Source: Miscanthus floridulus (lineage: Eukaryota > Streptophyta > Magnoliopsida > Poales > Poaceae). From it: a stretch of 64,000 nucleotides of DNA. Positions 15,801 through 26,102 of the stretch are shown in pieces; the first letter of the stretch is position 1; every line of letters starts with the position of its first letter. The DNA is taken from assembly GCF_019320115.1 (NCBI RefSeq), contig NC_089584.1, positions 102,844,320 to 102,908,319 on the forward strand. The letters are read 5' to 3'. The translations under genes and the position numbers were made by a program. The notes beneath the pieces were generated by a model. The model was not told the DNA's origin, made no database searches, and saw only the letters and a program-made list of their open reading frames with translations.

Positions 15801-18600
15801 GTGTACAAGCTAAAGAGGGATGAAGCCAGCGCCATCGTCAAGCACAAGGCTCGCTTGGTGGCACGAGGTTTCGTGCAGCAGGAGGGGGTCGACTTCGATG
15901 ACGCCTTTGCTCCCGTGGCACGGATGGAGTCCATGCGACTCCTCCTTGCGCTAGCTGCCCAGGAAGACTGGCGTGTTCATCACATGGACGTCAAGTCGGC
16001 GTTCCTTAACGGCGACTTGAAGGAGGAGGTCTACGTGCACCAGCCATCGGGATTTGCGATCCCCGGCAAGGAGGGCAAGGTGCTCCGCCTGCGCAAGGCC
16101 CTCTATGGCTTGCGGCAGGCACCGAGGGCATGGAATGCCAAGTTGGATTCCACGCTAAAGGGGATGGGCTTCGAGCAAAGCCCGCACGAGGCGGCCATCT
16201 ACCGACGGGGCAGTGGAGGAAATGCTCTGCTGGTAGGTGTCTACGTCGACGACTTGGTGATCACCGGCACCAAGGATGCGGAGGTGGCAGCATTCAAGGA
16301 AGAGATGAAGGCCACCTTCCAGATGAGTAACCTGGAGCCTCTCTCCTTCTACCTGGGAATCGAGGTGCACCAGGATGACTCTGGGATCACGCTTCGACAG
16401 ACCGCCTACGCCAAGCGCGTCGTTGAGCTAGCTGGGCTCACCGACTGCAACCCAGCTCTCACTCCGATGGAGGAGAGGCTGAAGCTGAGCCGCGACAGCA
16501 CGACGGAGGTGGACGCTACGCAGTACCGTCGTCTTGTGGGGAGCCTTCGCTACCTCGTCCACACACGGCGGGACTTGGCATTCTCCATCGGCTACGTTAG
16601 TCGATTCATACAGCGACCGACGACGGAGCACCAGCAGGCTGTGAAGAGGATCATCCGCTACGTTGCGGGGACTCTCGATCACGGCCTCTACTAGCCTAGG
16701 TGCCCTGGGGCGGCACACTTCGTCGGGTACAGCGATAGCGACCACGCCGGCGACATCGACACCAGCAAGAGCACGAGTGGGATCCTCTTCTTCCTCGGCA
16801 AGTGCCTCGTTAGCTGGCAGTCGGTCAAGCAGCAGGTGGTGGCCCTGTCCAGCTATGAGGCCGAGTACATAGCGGCCTCCACCGCTTCAACTCAGGCGCT
16901 CTGGCTCGCTCGAGTGCTCGTTGATCTCCTCGGTAGAGACACTAAAGCGGTGGAGCTCAGGGTGGACAGCAAGTCCGCTCTGGCCTTGGCAAAGAACCCC
17001 GTGCTCCATGAACGCAACAAGCACATCCAGGTGAGGTACCACTTCATCCGAGGCTGTTTGGAGGAAGGGAGCATCAAGGCGAGCTACATCAACACCAAGG
17101 ACCAGCTTGCGGACCTGCTCACCAAGCCCCTTGGGAGGGTCAAGTTCCTTGAGCTCTGCTCCAGGACCGGGATGGTTCAACTTTCCCACAGGACGATACA
17201 CAAGACTTAGAGGGAGAATGATGGGATAAGTTTCATGTGTGGGCTGGTCTTTGTGGGGCTGTGCTGGTCACATGGTCTTTGTGGCTGCATGGTCTGTTTT
17301 TAGGACAACATCTTAGACTAGAGGACAGCATCTTAGAGGACAACATCTTAGACTAGAGGACAACATCTTAGAGGACAGCATCTTAGCATCTAGGACAGCA
17401 TCTTAGACTAGCATCTTGGCATATGCTTGGCTGGCTAGCAGCCTATAAATATGTACCCCTAACCCCTCAGGTTGGTATGGCATTGAGAAATAAACCAGAA
17501 AATTGCCTCAACTCCTAGTGTCATCCTCTCTCGATGAGAGTAAGAATTCTGCTACTACCAAGAGTAAGAATTCAGCGACTAACAGTTACAACTTTCAAGA
17601 ACTATTGGCAAAGCACAATTTTTCCCCCTCGAACTCGCAGGAGGGATACCAATCTAGGAATGCACATCTAACTGATAACTCTTGTTAGGAAGACATGAAA
17701 ACTGAAGCAGAAAGACCTAGCTAAATACATAGCTTTCGGTGGAAAGCATATTAAGTGAATGTCATGTAATACTAGAACTTATGCAACACAGAGTATGGTA
17801 CCTACAAACAAGATGACAATGGAGAGCACTAGCCAGGGTATATTTAAAAGAGGTATCTGGTCAACTTTCTGTTCCTCGCCTCCAACACCTACACCTGAAG
17901 TAAGTGAACACAGAATCAACCAAATGCATGAACAGCAGCCAATGAAATCATCAGAGTTCCTTAAAGCCTATATAAAAGGTCAATGAAATCTTCGTGAAAC
18001 AATGAAGCCTATAGGAATGTCTGATTTCCATCTCTACTACAAATCACAAAGGTTCAGATTTGTGGATATCTGTTACCTATGGTGCCGAGACCAGCTAGCG
18101 TGATGGCAATCCAATCGAGGCCGTTCATAACCTCCTTGAGGTAAAAATGGGAGAAAACGCAGAGTATTGCGAGACCGCAACCAGCAATGGGCTGAACAAC
18201 GGAGACCTGCGCCACCGTCGGCAAGGGACCATAAGCGACCCAATCACCGCACGAAATGCACAGGGAAAAGAGGCAAGAGGCAACGCACCGGCGCCTGAGA
18301 GAGCGCGGTGAGCATGAGCGCGGCACCGCACATGTCCATAAGGAAACCGCTGATCCAGAGCTGGTTAGACGCGTACGCCTTGACCACCTGCGCGCACGGA
18401 CAGGAACGCCGTAACTCGTAAGGCTCAGCGGCGCGATCTGGAGCGAAAGGAGTTTGGCGAAGGAAGGGGATGGGTCATAGGGGGAATACCTTGAGCTTGA
18501 GGGAGAGGGGAGGGAGGATGAGGGTGCCCTTCTTCTGCAAGACCTTGCCGATGTTATTGCCGGCGGTGCCCGCCAGGGTCAGCGCCACCGACTCCCACAT
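9837..18600 (-). CDS. NIPA-type magnesium transporter, 9 exons, with copia element in intron 4
   Basis: Membrane protein of the NIPA (DUF803) family, a relative of drug/metabolite transporters with a presumed role in Mg2+ transport. Exons, minus: 18600-18490, 18387-18289, 18206-18077, 17894-17806, 11861-11805, 11735-11677, 11521-11401, 10630-10482, 10053-9837. They join in frame to 1032 nt, 343 aa. The start MWESVALTLAGTAGNNIG is followed by KVLQKKG, then QPIAGCGLAI and FSHFYLKE in exon 3, SKMGFV in exon 7, GRAIVVSTC and LDEHLP in exon 8, and a basic, Ser/Thr-rich C-terminal tail after the last hydrophobic segment. Hydrophobic helices recur through all exons, as the family expects. All introns obey GT-AG. 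Intron 4 (17805-11862) holds a 5.68-kb copia retrotransposon in the opposite orientation; without it the intron would be about 0.26 kb. The ORF looks intact; whether the enlarged intron is spliced efficiently is unknown. It resembles the plant NIPA8/NIPA9 subgroup more than the shorter NIPA1-7 type, from memory of the family. Confidence 0.92.
10812..11007. repeat. Tandem duplication of about 100 bp in transporter intron 7
   Basis: Two copies, starting near 10812 and 10912, share TTTGCAAATAA, CCTTGAAATTTCAATTTCAG and TATGCATAAAAGCAGC with small differences. It is intronic and non-coding. Confidence 0.85.
11188..11204. repeat. Poly(C) run of 17
   Basis: Homopolymer of 17 C's (poly-G on the gene strand) in transporter intron 7. 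Such runs are unstable and error-prone in sequencing, so the exact length should not be trusted. Confidence 0.95.
11905..12243 (+). repeat. Left (5') LTR of the copia element
   Basis: 339 bp, TGATGGGATAAG to GCGACTAACA. It contains a cluster of short near-repeats of the form GGACARCATCTTAGA and a TATA box. Compared with the right LTR it has scattered substitutions and different numbers of the short repeats. Confidence 0.96.
12127..12134 (+). promoter_or_regulatory. TATA box of the copia LTR promoter
   Basis: TATAAATA about 116 nt before the LTR end; the same motif recurs in the right LTR near 17454. Position fits the U3/R promoter of a copia LTR. Activity is not shown by sequence. Confidence 0.6.
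12246..12258 (+). other. Copia primer binding site (initiator Met-tRNA)
   Basis: TGGTATCAGAGCC, two bases downstream of the left LTR, is complementary to the 3' end of plant initiator Met-tRNA, the usual primer for copia reverse transcription. Confidence 0.92.
12425..13514 (+). pseudogene. Copia gag, frameshifted and partly deleted
   Basis: Gag capsid remnant. The 5' frame from 12425 starts MSAGQSQRS and is an Ala/Glu-rich presumed coiled-coil that includes TLTKTNYVEWAAVMR, the conserved gag N-terminal motif. It stops at 13079-13081. The next frame from 13089 to 13514 holds the UBN2-type capsid core (EWENLAFKPGEDVDDFALRL). The join at about 13080 seems to lack some codons as well as the frame. 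A further frame slip is likely inside the Ala/Glu-rich part. Several antisense and shifted ORFs over this GC-rich stretch are shadows. Confidence 0.88.
13515..15110 (+). pseudogene. Copia zinc knuckle, protease and integrase region
   Basis: Zinc-knuckle remnant at about 13704-13745 has GHWAKDC but a Tyr where the second Cys should be and an in-frame TAG at 13719-13721. Protease motif WCLDTGATHHMTG follows (DTGA at 13938-13949). Then comes the GAG-pre-integrase HHCC region (HECFGHLHFEAL and CDVCVLTKQR). A TGA at 14460-14462 interrupts the frame, after which the integrase core continues in the same frame from 14463: HGDLCGPVTP, first acidic residue in LVDDLSRY, second in LRTDDSSKF and Glu in NGVVERRNQ. 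The frame breaks near 15110 and is taken up one register over by ILDPKTQRVRTTRDVVFDEG, the typical integrase C-terminal end. Confidence 0.9.
15384..17210 (+). pseudogene. Copia reverse transcriptase and RNase H, one nonsense codon
   Basis: RT frame 15384-16694 begins in the Pro/Thr-rich linker, then carries WELADLPRDHRAI, KHKARLVARGF, MDVKSAFLNGDL, ALYGLRQAPRAW and the catalytic box YVDD at 16242-16253. A TAG at 16692-16694 follows LDHGLY; the same frame resumes at 16695 with RNase H, including GYSDSDHAGD, ALSSYEAEYIAAS and the C-terminal KTKD-like TKDQLADLLTKPL, ending at 17210. Apart from the stop codon the catalytic residues look intact, so it is the best preserved part of the element. Confidence 0.94.
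17208..17218 (+). other. Copia polypurine tract
   Basis: Purine-rich TTAGAGGGAGAA immediately before the right LTR, the normal second-strand priming site. Confidence 0.8.
17219..17584 (+). repeat. Right (3') LTR of the copia element
   Basis: 366 bp, TGATGGGATAAG to GCGACTAACA. It is longer than the left LTR, chiefly because of a 24-bp duplication-like insert before the final AAGAATTCAGCGACTAACA, where AGTAAGAATTC occurs twice, and because of changes in the number of the GGACARCATCTTAGA repeats. Confidence 0.96.
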
Positions 18601-18637
18601 CTCGCCTCCGCCGGCGCCGATCCGATCGAACCCCTTC

Positions 18638-18665
18638 GTGCGCCGTGCGCCGTGCGCCGTGCGCC
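18638..18665. repeat. Four tandem 7-bp GTGCGCC units
   Basis: Perfect 7-bp tandem repeat about 40 nt upstream of the transporter start codon, in presumed 5' UTR. It may vary in length between alleles. Confidence 0.9.
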
Positions 18666-19258
18666 GGGCTAAGACAGATTGGAGGGGTGGAGGAGCAGGA
18701 GCAAGTGGAGGAGGAGACCACGAGGGAGAGAGGTGGCCGAGTCGTGGTAGGGCTGCGCTTTTCTCGGCCGTGTGCCCGTGCTTGCAGGTGCCGCGGCTCG
18801 TAGCTTCGGGGCGGTGTCCTCTCCTCCCTGTCTCTCTGCTGCTGCCGCGGCCGTTGTTGGATTGGATGGGCGGCGGTGGTGGGCTGGTGGCATCGTCGCT
18901 GCTGGTGGTGGGTCGCGTGTGCGGGACGGGACGGCATGTTTGCGACGCGTGACGCGAGTATATTCTCTTCCGTGTTCTTCTGCTTGGGCTGGTATTTTTG
19001 GGCTCTAGGAATTTGGAAGGCATATAATTCGGTAAAATATTCAGCCCAAACATTTTATTAAGATTTCAATTTCATGTATTTTAGCAAATCTTACGGTAAT
19101 TATTTTTACAGGTTTATCGTGCAACGTAGCTTTTACGATCTCTAGGCCAAAGAAGCAAGCACCTTATTGCCTGATTATTACTATCTATAGCATGGGCCCC
19201 CAGTCCCCATCACAATCTTTGAGCTTCAGTTTGTTTTTCACACTAAAAAAAATAGAGC
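18666..19258. other. Transporter 5' region and promoter
   Basis: GC-rich to about 18950, then AT-rich. ORFs on both strands here are low-complexity shadows. No clear TATA box could be assigned. Confidence 0.5.
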
Positions 19259-20062
19259 TTAGAGGAACTCCGACGTGAGTCTTGTTTTCTTTGCATATTC
19301 TCTAGCAAAAGCCCTCAAATTAGGGCTCTTAAATCCAATTTAAGAGTGGCATATGAAACCAATTTATCATTCAGCCATATCCACCGATCACCATCATTCC
19401 AATCTACTCATGACTTCTAGTAGACACTGGCACAGCGGTATATGGGACTTACTCATCATTTGACCATATCCACTGTCGTTCCAATCGGAAGAGGAGGGGA
19501 GGAGCACTGGATATGGCACGGGGAGGTCGAGGAGCATCCACGATCGTTCTAATTGGGAGAGGAGGGGGGCACCGGATATGGCACGAGGAGGGAAGCCATG
19601 TGCGAGGTTGAGTGCCTTGCCAATAGGAAAGGAGCCGCATGGGGACAGGGGCCGCGACAGGGTCGAGTGCCTTGTCGGGTTCCAAATTCCAATAGAATTA
19701 GCTATGAGGGCTCGGAAGATGAGGGGGTAGCATCGAAAACACCACAAGGAGAAAGAGGGCATGAGGAGACCGAGGAGGCTAGGAGCACCAAAGCATGAGG
19801 AGGAGCCGTAGCGGGGTCAAGTGCCTTGCCAAGAGGAGAGGAGCTGCATTCAATAGGCCTCGCTAGGACAAGACGAGCGCCGAGGAGACAAGGGGGTGGA
19901 GTTGTGTCAGCCACGTAGGGGTGGAGAATATGGTGGCAACACAGGAGAAAGTGGAGACGGGAAAAAAAGATGTGTTGTAGTGAGTTGTGAGATTTAGGGG
20001 ACCTCCATAAAATTGGGACCTGAATTGGGGCCTATTTAAGATCCCAGTTAGAGATGCTCTAA
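19259..20062. mobile_element. Putative terminal-inverted-repeat DNA element
   Basis: The left end TTAGAGGAACTCC and the inverse complement of the right end TTAGAGCATCTCT are similar, suggesting a non-autonomous TIR element of about 0.8 kb. The interior is purine-rich and non-coding. Target duplications are not clear, so the assignment is weak. Confidence 0.4.
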
Positions 20063-20203
20063 TAATAGCTCCAATGTACATGCTAAGTGGGTACAAAGAG
20101 GAGAGACAAGAAAACAAAGAAGTTGCAATGCATTGCAATGGAGGTGCTAGCGAGAAACCCCTTAGAACCAGTTGCTTACTTTTATACCCAGTGTCAACAT
20201 TAA

Positions 20204-20543
20204 GGTTGCGTTTAGTTCGCGAAATAAAAAATTTTGGATGTCACATCGAATGTTTCGGGGATGTCGGAAGGAGTTTTTGGATACTAATAAAAAAACTAAT
20301 TACATAGCTCGCCTGGAAACTGCGAGACGAATTTATTAAGCCTAATTAATCCATCATTAGCGCATGTTAGTACTGTAGCACTTATGGCTAATCATGGACT
20401 AATTAGTCTTAAAACATTCGTCTTGCGATTTCCAACCAAACTATGCAATTAGTTTTTTTCGTCTATATTTAATACTCCATGCATGTGCCGCAAGATTCGA
20501 TGTGATAGTTTAGGGTGAAAATTTTTGAAAACTAAACCAGGCC
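20204..20543. mobile_element. Tourist-type MITE
   Basis: A 340-bp element flanked by TAA on both sides (20201-20203 and 20544-20546). Imperfect TIRs: GGTTGCGTTTAGTTCGCG at the left, and GGCCTGGTTTAGTTTTC as the inverse of the right. The interior has AGACGAATTTATTAAGCC, widely seen in grass Tourist/PIF-Harbinger MITEs. Non-coding. Confidence 0.85.
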
Positions 20544-20837
20544 TAAACAAACAATTTGCTTTGGAAAAGTGGAGAGCGGGGACGGTTGGGATAGTTGGGG
20601 AGGGAGAGTATTTTATCCTCAGTGGACCCTCATTTAGAGATCCCAAACTTACCAACTGTTGGAGCTATTTTTGCTAATCTAGCAACTTCAAACGATGCAA
20701 GCTTTGCACCTCCTCTCAAGATCATACACTAAAGTTGCCTTAAGGGTCTGTTTGGATGTACTAGGAGTAAAATCAAGTAGTCTTATTGTTAGTTCGTATT
20801 TATGGACTAATAGACTAAAAGCATTTCCAAGAGTCTT

Positions 20838-21103
20838 TCTAAACCTCATTCTCTAAATCATCATTTAGAGAGTCATTTGCATAAAAGTCACTTTCTATAT
20901 CTTTTCACTCTCCATCAGTTTTTCTATATCTTGTGTGTACTCTCAAAAGCCATTCTCGTTTTCTATCTTTGGCTAGCGATATATCCAGAATAGAAGATAG
21001 CTATATTTGGATAACCAAACAAAGCTCTTGGAGGGTACTTTTCCATCAAAATTTCTATTCCAAGCAATTAGGAAAGATATAGAGTCTCTTGGAGTTGCTC
21101 TAA
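20838..21103. mobile_element. Putative small TIR element
   Basis: The left end AAGCATTTCCAAGAGTCT and the inverse of the right end, TTAGAGCAACTCCAAGAG, form imperfect inverted repeats around about 265 bp. The flanks GGGTCTGTTTGGATG (20745) and GGGTATGTTTCAGATAG may belong to a second, outer MITE that it split. Both assignments are tentative. Confidence 0.45.
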
Positions 21104-21158
21104 GGGTATGTTTCAGATAGACTATGTTGGTCTATGTCTTAGCCTTTGAACATTGGGT

Positions 21159-22050
21159 TGTCACTCAAGTAACCGAAAGCACCAAAGTAACCGAATGAAA
21201 GGAACAGGAAGAACGAAAAGCACTTACAAACGACTCAAGGAATTAGGGTTTCATTCCTCCCCCTTACATAGCTCTCCTAGAGCTCGATTTATACATATCC
21301 ATATCTTTTACAAGGACAGAAATGCCCCTCCAACTACCCAGATCCTAAGACATTCCAAATCGTCAGGGCGTTTCTAGTCCATTCCGCCTTTGGCCTCCCC
21401 CAGTAAGCGCCTTCCTCGCCTGGTCCCTTCTACTTTACAGCCGGCACAAGGGGCCCTGCCAAAGGAACCGCTTTGCCTCTATTGTTCTGCTCGCCTCCGT
21501 CTTTTCGTAACACAAAGACGAAAAGGGGTTAGCTGCACAACATGCGCATACCAAGTCGAAATGAAAGTGTCATGCTGAGCGAAAGGGCTTTTGCACCCTT
21601 CCGATGAAATGTCGTCAACATGCCCGAAAGACCTTTCGGCTAGACGAAAGGCCTTTCGGCCAACCAGTGGGTGTTATCTCTCGATGACCATGCTGGTAGC
21701 TAGACATCAATGTCGATAAACGATTGCTGAAAGACCTTTTAGCCAACCAGCAGGTGTTATCTCCCGACGACCATGCCAGTAGCCAGACGTCAGTGCCGAT
21801 AAGCGATGGCCGAAAGGCCTTTTGGCTAGACGAAAGGCCTTTTGGCCAATCGATAGGCATTATGCCTTGATAACCATGTCGATAGCCAGATTCTAATGCT
21901 GAAAGGTGATGGCCGAAAGACCTTTTCGCTAGACAAAAGGCCTTTTGGCCAACCCGGTAGCTCCAGCGGGCCTTTCGGCAATCGTTGGTGAAAAAAGGTT
22001 GATAGATAAAGGGAAATAGGGGGACCAAAACATCATGCCATCCCCCAACA
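21159..22050 (-). repeat. LTR of Tat-like family A
   Basis: About 890 bp beginning TGTCACTCAAG and ending CCCCCAACA, thus TG...CA. Immediately after it, the minus strand reads the purine-rich AGGCACCGAGGGGCTAC, the position and look of a polypurine tract, so it is best read as the 3' LTR of a minus-strand element. Inside are three to four copies of a unit of about 100 bp rich in CGAAAGGCCTTTTGGC. A 230-bp piece of the same LTR recurs at 47048-47280. Confidence 0.7.
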
Positions 22051-22393
22051 GTAGCCCCTCGGTGCCTCCATTCATCGCTTGCATCAAAGGGGGCGCTGCT
22101 TCTTTATCATGTTTTGGCCTACGGCGCTGCCCCCCTGAGTTACGAAACACGTGCCTGACTGATATATATATGCAACCCTTTTGGGTGTGTTTGTTGCCTC
22201 TTGGTGTTTGAACAGCTAGATGATCGCTTGTAGCTTCCTACGCTTTTGGCTAACATTTCGCAACTCCTTGGTGGCTTCACATTTTGTTTTTGGCTTTGGT
22301 AATTTGTTCTTATCTTTGTTGCTTTTTTGCATTTCCTTTACCGTTTATTGTTTTTTCTTTCTTGTTGCATTTGTGATTTTGCTGTCTCTTTAG

Positions 22394-23070
22394 ATGGCTT
22401 GCTCGGTAGAGACATATTCGTCCTCTGATTCATCAAGCGATAATGATAACAACTCAGGGTCTTTGGACCAGAGGACTGATAGGACGAAAGGTCATTCATC
22501 ATAGACTTCGGTTTTGTCCAGCAGTAGGGCTTTCATATCTTCATGCTGAAACCGACATGATTGCCATGACAGTACTACTGGGCGTTCCGCTGGTGTTGAA
22601 CCAACAAATCCAAATGAGTTTGAAATGCCAAAACAAGTTTGGGGCATTGTTGTGCTGCTTTGAGTTAATCATTCGTAGTTTCAAGAATACGTGAACAAGG
22701 GGTACATAGCTCCAGACAGTTTGGGACATCTGTGGTTTCGGCCTCCTGGTGACGAGATTCTAGCGCAGCCTCGGCCATATGAGGCAGACTCGGTCGAGCG
22801 AAGTGAGGAGCGAGGGAAGCTTTCACCCTTACTTCCCAATGGCAAATTAGCATGGATATGATCGAAGAATGGATAGCCCTTGGTCAAAAGTTGTTGTGCA
22901 TCCGCACCAAGTTTGAAGGCATAGTTGACCTTGATGGGTATAAAGGCCCAACAATAGTGTGCAAAAGGCCAAATGCTTTCGGTAATGATAAGGTATTCGT
23001 TGACTCTGCTTCTGAACCGAAGCCTCCAGTGTTGGAGTTTTTGTATTTAGTTTTTAACGAATGGTTTTAA
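22394..23070 (+). pseudogene. Antisense ORF of the family A Tat element, degenerate
   Basis: From an ATG at 22394 (MACSVETYSSSDSSSD) the plus strand reads an acidic/Ser-rich start, then, after stops and frame slips, a stretch with GYIAPDSLGHLWFRPPGDE. Position, between a minus-strand 3' coding end and the 3' LTR, matches the antisense ORF known in some Tat-lineage elements. The family is uncertain and no function is claimed. Confidence 0.45.
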
Positions 23071-23149
23071 GACTAAACTTAAAAGAATTGATGCTATGTT
23101 TTCAAAAGGGATGGACGAAAACTAGAATACTAGTAGGCTTCACTGCTAG

Positions 23150-24900
23150 ACCCTTGGTTGTATTTAGTGAAAAGTGACACCGTCCGTCGACCCTTTCGGC
23201 GAGGGGTGGCAAAACGTGTGTGATAGGGATTCATCGCCAACCCTTTAGCATGACTTAGTGAAGAACGGCACCACCCCAACCTTTTCGATGAAGGGTGACG
23301 ATACGTGCGAAAGGGCTTCGCTGCTAGCCCTTCAGTGTGATTTGGAACAAAGCGGTGCCATCCCCCAACCTTTTCGGCTAGGGATGGCGATACACACGCG
23401 TTATGATTTTGTTGCCAACCTTTCAATGCGACTTAGTGAAGGATAGTGCCGCCCCAACCTTTTCGGTGGGGGGGGCGAAATGCGCGTGATATGTTTCGTT
23501 GCTAACCCTTCAGTGCGACTTAGGGAAGAATAGTGCTGCCCCAACCTTTTCGGTGGGGGTGGCGAAATGCGCATGATAGGGTTTCGTTACCAACCCTTTA
23601 GCGTGACTTAGTGAAGAATAGTGCTGTCCCTAATCTTTTCGGTAGGGGTGGCAAAACGCGCGATAGGGCTTTGGTGCCAGCCCCTCAACGCAACTTAGAG
23701 AAAAACGGTGACGTCCTTCAATCTTTTTGGCGAGGGATGGAGAAACGCACGTGATAGGGCTTCAATTCTAGCCCCTCAGCGCAACTTAGAGAAGAACGAC
23801 ACCGTCCCTCAACCTTTTCGACGAGGGATGGCGAAATGTGTGCGATAGGGCTTCAGTGCCAGCCCTTCGGCGCAACTTAGAGAAAAACAGCGTCGTCCCC
23901 TAACCTTTTCAGTGAGGGATGGCGAAACGCGCGTGATAGGGCGTTGGTGCTAGCCCCTTGGTGCACTTTAGAGAAGAACAACGATGTCCCCTAACATTTT
24001 CGGTGAGAAATGGCGAAACGCGCATGATAGGGCTTCAGTGCCAGCCCTTCAATGCAACTTAGAGTAAAACGGCACCGTCCCCCTACCTTTTTGGTGATGG
24101 ATGGTGAAACATGCGTGATAGGGCTTCAGTGCTAGACCCTCGACGCAACTTAGAGAAGAATGGCATTGTCCCCCAACCTTTTTGATGAGGGATGGGAAAC
24201 ACGTGCGATAGGGATTCAGTGCCTGCCCCTCAGCGTAACTTAGAGAAAAACAACATCGTCCACCAACCTTGTTGGTTAGGGATGGCGAAACACACATGAT
24301 AGGGCTTCAGTGCCAGCCCTTCGGCGCAACTTAGAGAAAAACGGTGCTTTCCTTCAACCTTTTTCGGTGAGGGATGGAGAAACACGTGCCATAGGGCTTT
24401 AGTGCCAGCCCCTCAGCGTAACTTAGAGAAAAAAGGAGCCGTCCCCCAACCTTTTCAGTGAGGGATGGCAAAATGCGCATGATAGGGCTTTGGTGCCAGC
24501 CCCTCGGTGCAACTTAGAGAAGAACGGCACCGTCTCCCAACCTTTGCGGCGAGGGATGGTGAAACATGTGAGATAGGGACTTAGTGCCAGCCCTTCGGCG
24601 CAACTTAGAGAAAAACGGTGCCGTCCCCCAACCTTTTCGGTGAGGGATGGCGAAACATGCATGATAGGGCTTTGGTGTCAGACCCTCGGTGTAACTTAGA
24701 GAAGAACAGCGCCGTCCACCAACCTTTTTGGCGAGGGATGGCGAAACATGTGTGATAGGGCCTCAGTGCCAGCCCTTCAGCTCAACTTAGAGAAAAACAA
24801 CGTCGTCCCCAACCTTTTCGATGAGGGATGGTGAAACGCATGCGATTGGGCTTCGATGCTAGCTCCTAGGCACAACTTAGAGAAGAACGACTCAGCCCCC
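23150..24900. repeat. Tandem array, period about 91 bp, roughly 19 copies
   Basis: Degenerate repeats with shared GATAGGGCTT, AGTGCCAGCCC, CAACTTAGAGAA, CCGTCC and CCAACCTTTTCGG. Start-to-start distances counted at four places were 90-92 bp. It lies in the 3' non-coding part of a minus-strand Tat element. There are no unique spacers, so it is not a CRISPR array. Confidence 0.9.
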
Positions 24901-25062
24901 ACCTTTTCTTACTAATTAGCCAATGTTTCACTCGCTATGGACAAAAGGCTTGCCGATGAACCAATGGCGAAAGAAACCATTGGTTTTCACCTAGTTTGCT
25001 CAGGAAAGCTCAGAAGCTTTCAACCTACCTTTCACCTGACTCAATGAAACCAATGGCACAAG

Positions 25063-26102
25063 AGGCCGAGGGGGAATGATGTCACGACCGTCACGGGGTG
25101 TGACTCGAAGTAGTGGTATAGCTTCCTCTTGGTGATGAGGACGGCATATAGGAGCTTCTGGATTTGGGAGTAGTGGGTCTTAGAGTCAGATAGTACCTCG
25201 CTGATGAAGTACACAGGGCGCTGCACCTTGAAGGCATGCCCCTCTTCCTCTCGCTCTACTACTAGGGCGGCACTGACCACTTGTGTGGTGGCGGCTATGT
25301 ATAGCAGGAGGGATTCTTCGTTGCTCGGAGGAACTAGGATCGGGGGCCCTTGTCAGAAGCAGTTTGACCATGTCAAGTGCCTCCTATGCCTCGGATGTCC
25401 ACTCGAAGCGGTCGGCTTTCTTTAGGAGTCGATAAAGGGGGAGACCTCATTCGCTGAGGCGTAAGATGAATTAGCTAAGTGCGGCGAGGCACCCTATGAT
25501 TCGCTGAACCCCCTTTATGTTCTGAATCGGGCCCATCCTTGTGATGGCTGAGATTTTCTCTGGGTTGGCCTCGATGCCACGCTCAGAGACGATGAAGCCG
25601 AGCAGCATGCCCCTTGGGACCTCAAAAACACACTTCTCAAGATTGAGTTTGATGCTGTTCGCTTGGAGTTTTGCAAAGGTCTGCTCAAGATCAAAAACAA
25701 GGTGGTCAGCCTGTTTGGACTTAACTACGATGTCATTGATGTTGGCCTCAATGGTCCACCCAATGAGGTCCCCGAAGCATTTGATCATACAGCACTGGTA
25801 CGTAGCCCCAGCGATCTTTAGTCCGAATGACATTGAAACATAGCAGAACGATCCGAAGGGGGTGATGAAAGACATCACGAGCTGGTCGGACTCTTTCATC
25901 GTGATTTGATGGTAGCCAGAGTACACATCAAGGAAGTAGAGGGTTTCGCATCCTGAGGTAGAGTCGATTATTTGGTCTATGCACGGCAAAGGAAATGAAT
26001 CCTTTGGGCACACCTTGTTGAGACCCGTATAGTCAACACTCATCCTTCATTTCCCACTCTTCTTTCATACAAGAACGGGATTAGCTAACCACTCTAGGTG
26101 GT
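25063..26102 (-). pseudogene. Tat element B: reverse transcriptase C-terminal part and RNase H
   Basis: Minus-strand Ty3/gypsy pol. The frame 26043-25471 contains VDYTGLNKVCPKDSFPLP, FLDVYSGYHQI and FGLKIAGATY. The catalytic box that should read Y-x-D-D is NIND (25732-25743), so activity is lost. RNase H follows to about 25063 (ALVVEREEEGHAFKVQRPVY and TKRKLYHYFESH). The sequence then jumps directly into the 91-bp array region; the second RNase H and integrase expected next in Tat elements are missing. The upstream RT part lies beyond 27892, separated by a solo LTR. Confidence 0.88.

Larger units (their letters stand above)
11905..17584 (+). mobile_element. Ty1/copia LTR retrotransposon, structurally complete but coding-dead
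   Basis: Complete outer structure: left LTR 11905-12243, primer binding site, gag, protease, integrase, RT, RNase H, polypurine tract and right LTR 17219-17584. LTRs start TG and end CA. The 5-bp target duplication GTTAC is identical at 11900-11904 and 17585-17589. The order protease-integrase-RT-RNase H is diagnostic of copia. The coding strand is plus, opposite to the host transporter gene. The coding region has frameshifts and in-frame stops (described in its parts), so it cannot move by itself. The LTRs are still closely similar, so insertion was fairly recent in evolutionary terms. Confidence 0.97.

Noticed and set aside
18475..19053. ORFs of up to 192 aa on both strands at the transporter 5' end
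   Set aside because: They overlap exon 1 and its GC-rich leader in wrong frames and are low complexity.
23130..24900. CRISPR-like array
   Set aside because: The units are contiguous degenerate tandem repeats without unique spacers, in a plant retrotransposon.
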